Origin: Nitrosomonadales bacterium
GTDB taxonomy: Bacteria > Pseudomonadota > Gammaproteobacteria > Burkholderiales > Methylophilaceae
Assembly: GCA_018657165.1 (NCBI GenBank)
Contig: JABHXS010000041.1
Coordinates: 1-9,158 of the forward strand
Reading direction: 5' to 3'
DNA length: 9,158 bases
Shown piece by piece: positions 6,119 to 9,158 of the stretch. Under the pieces are notes generated by a model. The model did not search any database. It was not told the DNA's origin and was given only the letters and a program-made list of their open reading frames with translations. Every line of letters starts with the position of its first letter. The stretch's first letter is position 1. The translations under genes were made by a program, and so were the position numbers.

Positions 6119-7534
6119 ATGAATATTAAAATTACATATATTTTAAGAAAAATTTCATTAATTTTATTTTTCTTTTTTTTACATGCTTGCAGCTTTATCG
6201 AATACGAAGAGAAGCCACTAAATATCAATGAAGTTCATCATAATAATAAGCAATCTAATTTTAATGACCCCGAGTTTTTATCATACTTAAAAGAAAATAA
6301 TTTTGATGGAGCGAGTATTCCATTTGGGAGCTGGGGGCTTGATGAGCTTTTAATTGCTCAACAATATTTCAACCCCCAATTAAAAACTGCTGATTTAGAA
6401 TTACAATATATCCAAAGTAATGAAAAAATTGCTTCATTGAGGCCTCTATCTTCCTTGGGTGCCAGGTACGAGAGAGGAGATATTGATAGCGCTAGTGACA
6501 ATTTTTTTCATTTTGACTATACATTTACCTATGAAACGGCAAATAAAAGATTGATTCGGTATGAGCTAGCATTTAACGAAACACAGATAGCTCTTCTTGA
6601 CAAAGAATTAGTTCATTGGAATTTAAGAAACAGTTTGATTTTAAGCCTGACAGAATATATAAAAAATCAAGAGCTAATTCATATACTAAAAAATAAAATT
6701 CGCCTCCAGCAATCAATTGTCCATATGGTTCAAAAAAGGCTAAATTATGGCCTAGTTTCAAAAGTTGAGTTACTACGTGAAAAAATTCAATTCAATTCAA
6801 TTCAAAAGGAATTAATGAAACATCAAAACCTTCAATTAAATATTACAAAAAATATGGCCACACTTATTGGCTTTAGCCTAGAGCAATTTAACTTATTAGC
6901 GATAGACCTTAAGAAAACGAAAGATAAAATATCTTCAAGTCTTTCAAAATATTTTACAGATATTGATCAGAGTAAAATGCTTTCAACTGCCCTATTAAAT
7001 AGAATTGATTTAAGGCAAAAATTAGCACAATATGCAGTCGCTGAGGCCAATCTAAAGCTAGAAATTGCAGAACAGTATCCGGATATGACATTTTCACCTG
7101 CTTATATTTATGACTTTGGTTATAATGTTTGGGGGTTGGGCATACAAACACTTTTAAAGACACCCGAAAGAAATAAAGCTTATATAGATCGTGCAAAATT
7201 ATTTCGAAAGCTTGAGGCAAGTAAAGTGACAAATTTTGAGCTAGAAATTAACAATCAAGTGGAGGAGTTGTTTTTATCTATACAAAAGAACAAAGAACAC
7301 ATGGAGGCCGTTAAGCAATCTTTAGCATCAAAAGACCTGCTAGTTAACCAGCTTCAAGAAAGATTCCGTGAGGGGCAAATTGATAGAATGGAGCTTGAAA
7401 AAGAGATGTTTAGCTTGTTTGATATTGAATTCGAGCTTCATCGAGCCACACATGCGTCGATTGAGTTAGGGGTTATCGCCGAAGGCGTTCTTCAGGACCA
7501 ATTATTTCCAACTTCAATTAATTACGGTCTATGA
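6119..7534 (+). CDS. Outer-membrane efflux factor, TolC/CusC-type lipoprotein
   Basis: A 471-residue protein of the outer-membrane factor family, the exit duct of a tripartite pump. The N-terminus is a lipoprotein signal: basic start, hydrophobic core LILFFFFL, then LHAC with the lipidated cysteine at C24. Ser at +2 is compatible with sorting to the outer membrane. The body shows the two-fold repeat of TolC proteins. Long helices carry a tip motif in each half: KRLNYGLVSKVELLREK (206-222) in the first and ERFREGQIDRMELEKEM (414-430) in the second. The preferred start is ATG 6119-6121. The frame extends upstream to a TTG at 6077, but those 14 codons are not signal-like. There is no clear Shine-Dalgarno sequence. 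It overlaps the adaptor gene by ATGA. A 20-bp pentanucleotide repeat lies at 6785-6804. Substrate unknown. Confidence 0.85.
   Translation: MNIKITYILRKISLILFFFFLHACSFIEYEEKPLNINEVHHNNKQSNFNDPEFLSYLKENNFDGASIPFGSWGLDELLIAQQYFNPQLKTADLELQYIQSNEKIASLRPLSSLGARYERGDIDSASDNFFHFDYTFTYETANKRLIRYELAFNETQIALLDKELVHWNLRNSLILSLTEYIKNQELIHILKNKIRLQQSIVHMVQKRLNYGLVSKVELLREKIQFNSIQKELMKHQNLQLNITKNMATLIGFSLEQFNLLAIDLKKTKDKISSSLSKYFTDIDQSKMLSTALLNRIDLRQKLAQYAVAEANLKLEIAEQYPDMTFSPAYIYDFGYNVWGLGIQTLLKTPERNKAYIDRAKLFRKLEASKVTNFELEINNQVEELFLSIQKNKEHMEAVKQSLASKDLLVNQLQERFREGQIDRMELEKEMFSLFDIEFELHRATHASIELGVIAEGVLQDQLFPTSINYGL
6785..6804 (+). repeat. Pentanucleotide tandem repeat (ATTCA x4) inside the efflux-factor gene
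   Basis: Four perfect copies of ATTCA run head to tail, flanked by A-rich sequence. They encode residues 223-229 of the outer-membrane factor. The unit length is not a multiple of three, so gain or loss of one copy would shift the frame in the middle of the protein. At four copies the tract is short, and in AT-rich coding sequence it may be chance. Confidence 0.85.
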
Positions 7535-8601
7535 ATAACAAAACAACCATTGTCATAATTACACAAACATTAATTATTGTTGTATTAATTTGGATTATTA
7601 TTCTCTTAGGTGATAAAACAATTATCGGAATCAATCCTGACGAAGAAGAATCTGATGAAGAGGTTGTGATCGACTATACAACCATAATAAATGGTATTAC
7701 CCAAATTAAGCTTCCAAGCTCTGTTGAGGCAAATAGTAATATTCAATATAGGCCGTTAGAATCAACTCAAATTAATCAGAAAAAACTCAATTACGGCTTG
7801 GTGCAAAATATTTCTCAACTCACCAAAGCAAAGACAAACCTAGCAAACATTAACCATCAAATAGAAAAGTTAAATCACCAACTTAAACATGAAAAAAACC
7901 ATTTAGAGGCACTTAAAGTGCTTAATGCAGACGATAAGAATATTTCTGACCTTGCAATCAATACTAAACAGATTGAAATTAGCGATTTAGATAACGAGAT
8001 AAATATTCATGTAAGTGAGAAAATTAATATACTGAATATGGTTAAGCAACAGTGGGGTGAAGTTTTTGTTGATGCCTTAAAAAATAAAAATCATCCATTA
8101 AATAAAATTTTAAAAAATAAAAATCAATTAATTAGTTTATCCATTACACAGGGTGATCGTGAACAAACTCCCCCAAAAAACATTGTAATCATACCTTCCG
8201 TCTCAAGCACATCCGAAATTAAAGCAAAGCTCTTAGCACGATCCCCCATAGTAGATAAATCAATCATAGGTAAAAACTTCTTCTACGTTACAAATAATAA
8301 TAAATTAACAATTGGCGAAAGAATATCTGCCTACGCTTTAGAATCAAATTCAAACCAAACCTTCCTACTCGTTCCAAACTCCTCAGTTATCTGGAGCAAT
8401 GGCCAACCTTGGGCCTATGTTCGAATAAAGGATAATGGAAATTTTGTAAGGCGCTCACTTCAAGGTATGCATGAGGCCGAAAATGGATGGATTATTCCTG
8501 CAGGTAAAATTAAAATGGATGATGAAATAGTAACGAATGGTGCGCAATTACTTCTTTCAGAGGAATTTAAGTATCAAATTAAGAACGAAAACGAGGATTA
8601 A
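7531..8601 (+). CDS. Periplasmic adaptor (membrane fusion protein) of an RND efflux pump, atypical
   Basis: A 356-residue protein inferred to bridge the RND pump and the outer-membrane factor in the periplasm. One N-terminal hydrophobic segment (about 7-27) anchors it in the inner membrane. An acidic patch with seven of eight residues Asp/Glu (37-44) follows. A predicted coiled coil with many Leu, Lys, Asn and Gln fills about 92-170 and should form the hairpin. The C-terminal part resembles the membrane-proximal end of adaptors: FLLVPNSSVIWSNGQPWAYV (278-297), then GWIIPAGKIKMDDEIVTNGA and LLLSEEFK. I see no clear split lipoyl domain flanking the hairpin and no CusB-like methionine cluster. 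The start ATG overlaps the stop of the upstream gene (ATGA), implying translational coupling. The pump gene starts 8 bp downstream. The role is assigned mainly from the C-terminus and operon position. Confidence 0.75.
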   Translation: MNNKTTIVIITQTLIIVVLIWIIILLGDKTIIGINPDEEESDEEVVIDYTTIINGITQIKLPSSVEANSNIQYRPLESTQINQKKLNYGLVQNISQLTKAKTNLANINHQIEKLNHQLKHEKNHLEALKVLNADDKNISDLAINTKQIEISDLDNEINIHVSEKINILNMVKQQWGEVFVDALKNKNHPLNKILKNKNQLISLSITQGDREQTPPKNIVIIPSVSSTSEIKAKLLARSPIVDKSIIGKNFFYVTNNNKLTIGERISAYALESNSNQTFLLVPNSSVIWSNGQPWAYVRIKDNGNFVRRSLQGMHEAENGWIIPAGKIKMDDEIVTNGAQLLLSEEFKYQIKNENED

Positions 8602-8609
8602 ACCTTAAA

Positions 8610-9158
8610 ATGGGATCAGTTATTCGTTTTTCTATCCGCCATCCAGGTGTGATAATTGGGTTAGCTTTTATCATCATAGCCTATGGGATTTATCAGATAA
8701 AACAAAGCCCGCTTAATGTATTTCCTGAATTCTCCCCCACCCAGGTCATCATTCAGACTGAAGCGCCAGGATTCTCGTCAAATTTAGTTGAAACAGTAAT
8801 TTCAAAACCCATAGAACAAGCTATATCAGGGACTATTGGAATCAAACAAACACGGTCACAGTCTATTCCAGGACTCTCTGTGGTAACTGTAATCTTTGAA
8901 GAAAATACAGATATTCACCAAAATAGACAGGCTGTCTCAGAAAGTCTTTCAAAATTAATCAGGGTACTGCCTACTGGAATTATTCCAACTATTGCCCCAC
9001 TTACCTCCTCTGCCTCAAGCGTCCTTGGAATCGGTATTTACTCAGAGAGTAAAACTTTGTCAGAGTTACGTACGGTTGCCGAGACACTTATAATTCCTCA
9101 ATTAATCTCAGTTTCGGGTGTTGCAGATGTGAATAGGTTTGGTGGAAAAGTAAGGCAA
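8610..9158 (+). CDS. RND efflux pump permease, N-terminal 183 residues (heavy-metal-efflux-like), cut by window end
   Basis: The first 183 codons of an inner-membrane proton-driven RND transporter, a family usually just over 1,000 residues. It opens with IRFSIRHPGV and the first transmembrane helix (about 12-29). The porter-domain start follows: SPLNVFPEFSPTQVIIQTEAPG (33-54, abbreviated signature), VETVISKPIEQAISG (60-74), GLSVVTVIFEENTDI (88-102) and LPTGIIPTIAPLTS (120-133). It ends at GVADVNRFGGKVRQ (170-183). The FPEFSP and GVADVNxxGG patterns fit the heavy-metal-efflux branch (CzcA/CusA-like) better than the drug-efflux AcrB branch. The charged residues in the transmembrane helices that would help confirm this lie outside the window. 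The ATG at 8610-8612 is 8 bp after the adaptor stop. A GAGG 13 bases upstream is too far to be a good ribosome binding site. Confidence 0.88.
   Translation, partial: MGSVIRFSIRHPGVIIGLAFIIIAYGIYQIKQSPLNVFPEFSPTQVIIQTEAPGFSSNLVETVISKPIEQAISGTIGIKQTRSQSIPGLSVVTVIFEENTDIHQNRQAVSESLSKLIRVLPTGIIPTIAPLTSSASSVLGIGIYSESKTLSELRTVAETLIIPQLISVSGVADVNRFGGKVRQ

Noticed and set aside
6573..6761. Minus-strand open frames opposite the outer-membrane factor (also 6954-7232)
   Set aside because: Shadow frames without start signals or family features, in low-GC coding sequence on the other strand. The frame at 3123-3344 is likewise an out-of-frame reading within clpX.
1..9158. CRISPR array, insertion sequence, toxin-antitoxin or phage genes
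   Set aside because: No regularly spaced repeats, transposase-like proteins, terminal inverted repeats or small paired genes were seen. The window is almost fully explained by core genes and the efflux operon.

Overview
The window comes from an AT-rich, probably streamlined proteobacterium. The gene order tRNA-Leu, tig, clpP, clpX, lon, tRNA-Val, tRNA-Asp, together with the protein sequences, suggests the beta/gamma side of the phylum. A low-GC aquatic Methylophilaceae-type betaproteobacterium is my best guess, but there is no 16S or other marker here to prove it.

Left part (1-5955, all on the minus strand): read in the direction of transcription, this is tRNA-Leu(UAG), trigger factor (tig), ClpP protease, ClpX unfoldase, Lon protease, tRNA-Val(UAC) and the first bases of tRNA-Asp. 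It is a protein quality-control block. Trigger factor folds nascent chains at the ribosome exit, ClpXP degrades tagged and regulatory proteins, and Lon degrades misfolded proteins. tig and clpP overlap by 8 bp and clpP and clpX are 7 bp apart, so those three look like one transcription unit. lon follows after 68 bp, and that gap holds a good match to a sigma-32 heat-shock promoter. The hupB gene that often follows lon is absent; tRNA genes take its place.

Middle (5956-6118): a 163-bp intergenic region between two divergent units. It holds an extended -10 promoter with a GC-rich discriminator for tRNA-Leu and the proteostasis genes. A perfect 7-bp dyad there places a TATAAT on each strand, facing each other. 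A weaker candidate promoter for the rightward genes also lies here.

Right part (6119-9158, plus strand): a tripartite efflux operon in the order outer-membrane factor lipoprotein (TolC/CusC type), periplasmic adaptor, RND inner-membrane pump. The pump is cut off by the window end. The first two genes overlap by ATGA and the pump starts 8 bp after the adaptor. The pump N-terminus looks most like the heavy-metal-efflux (CzcA/CusA-like) branch of RND transporters. The adaptor is atypical: short, with a long coiled coil, an acidic patch after its membrane anchor and no obvious split lipoyl domain. The substrate cannot be told from the sequence.

Most of the window is ordinary core genome. The points most worth a second look are the facing-promoter dyad, the sigma-32-like site ahead of lon, the odd adaptor, and a four-copy pentanucleotide repeat inside the outer-membrane factor gene.
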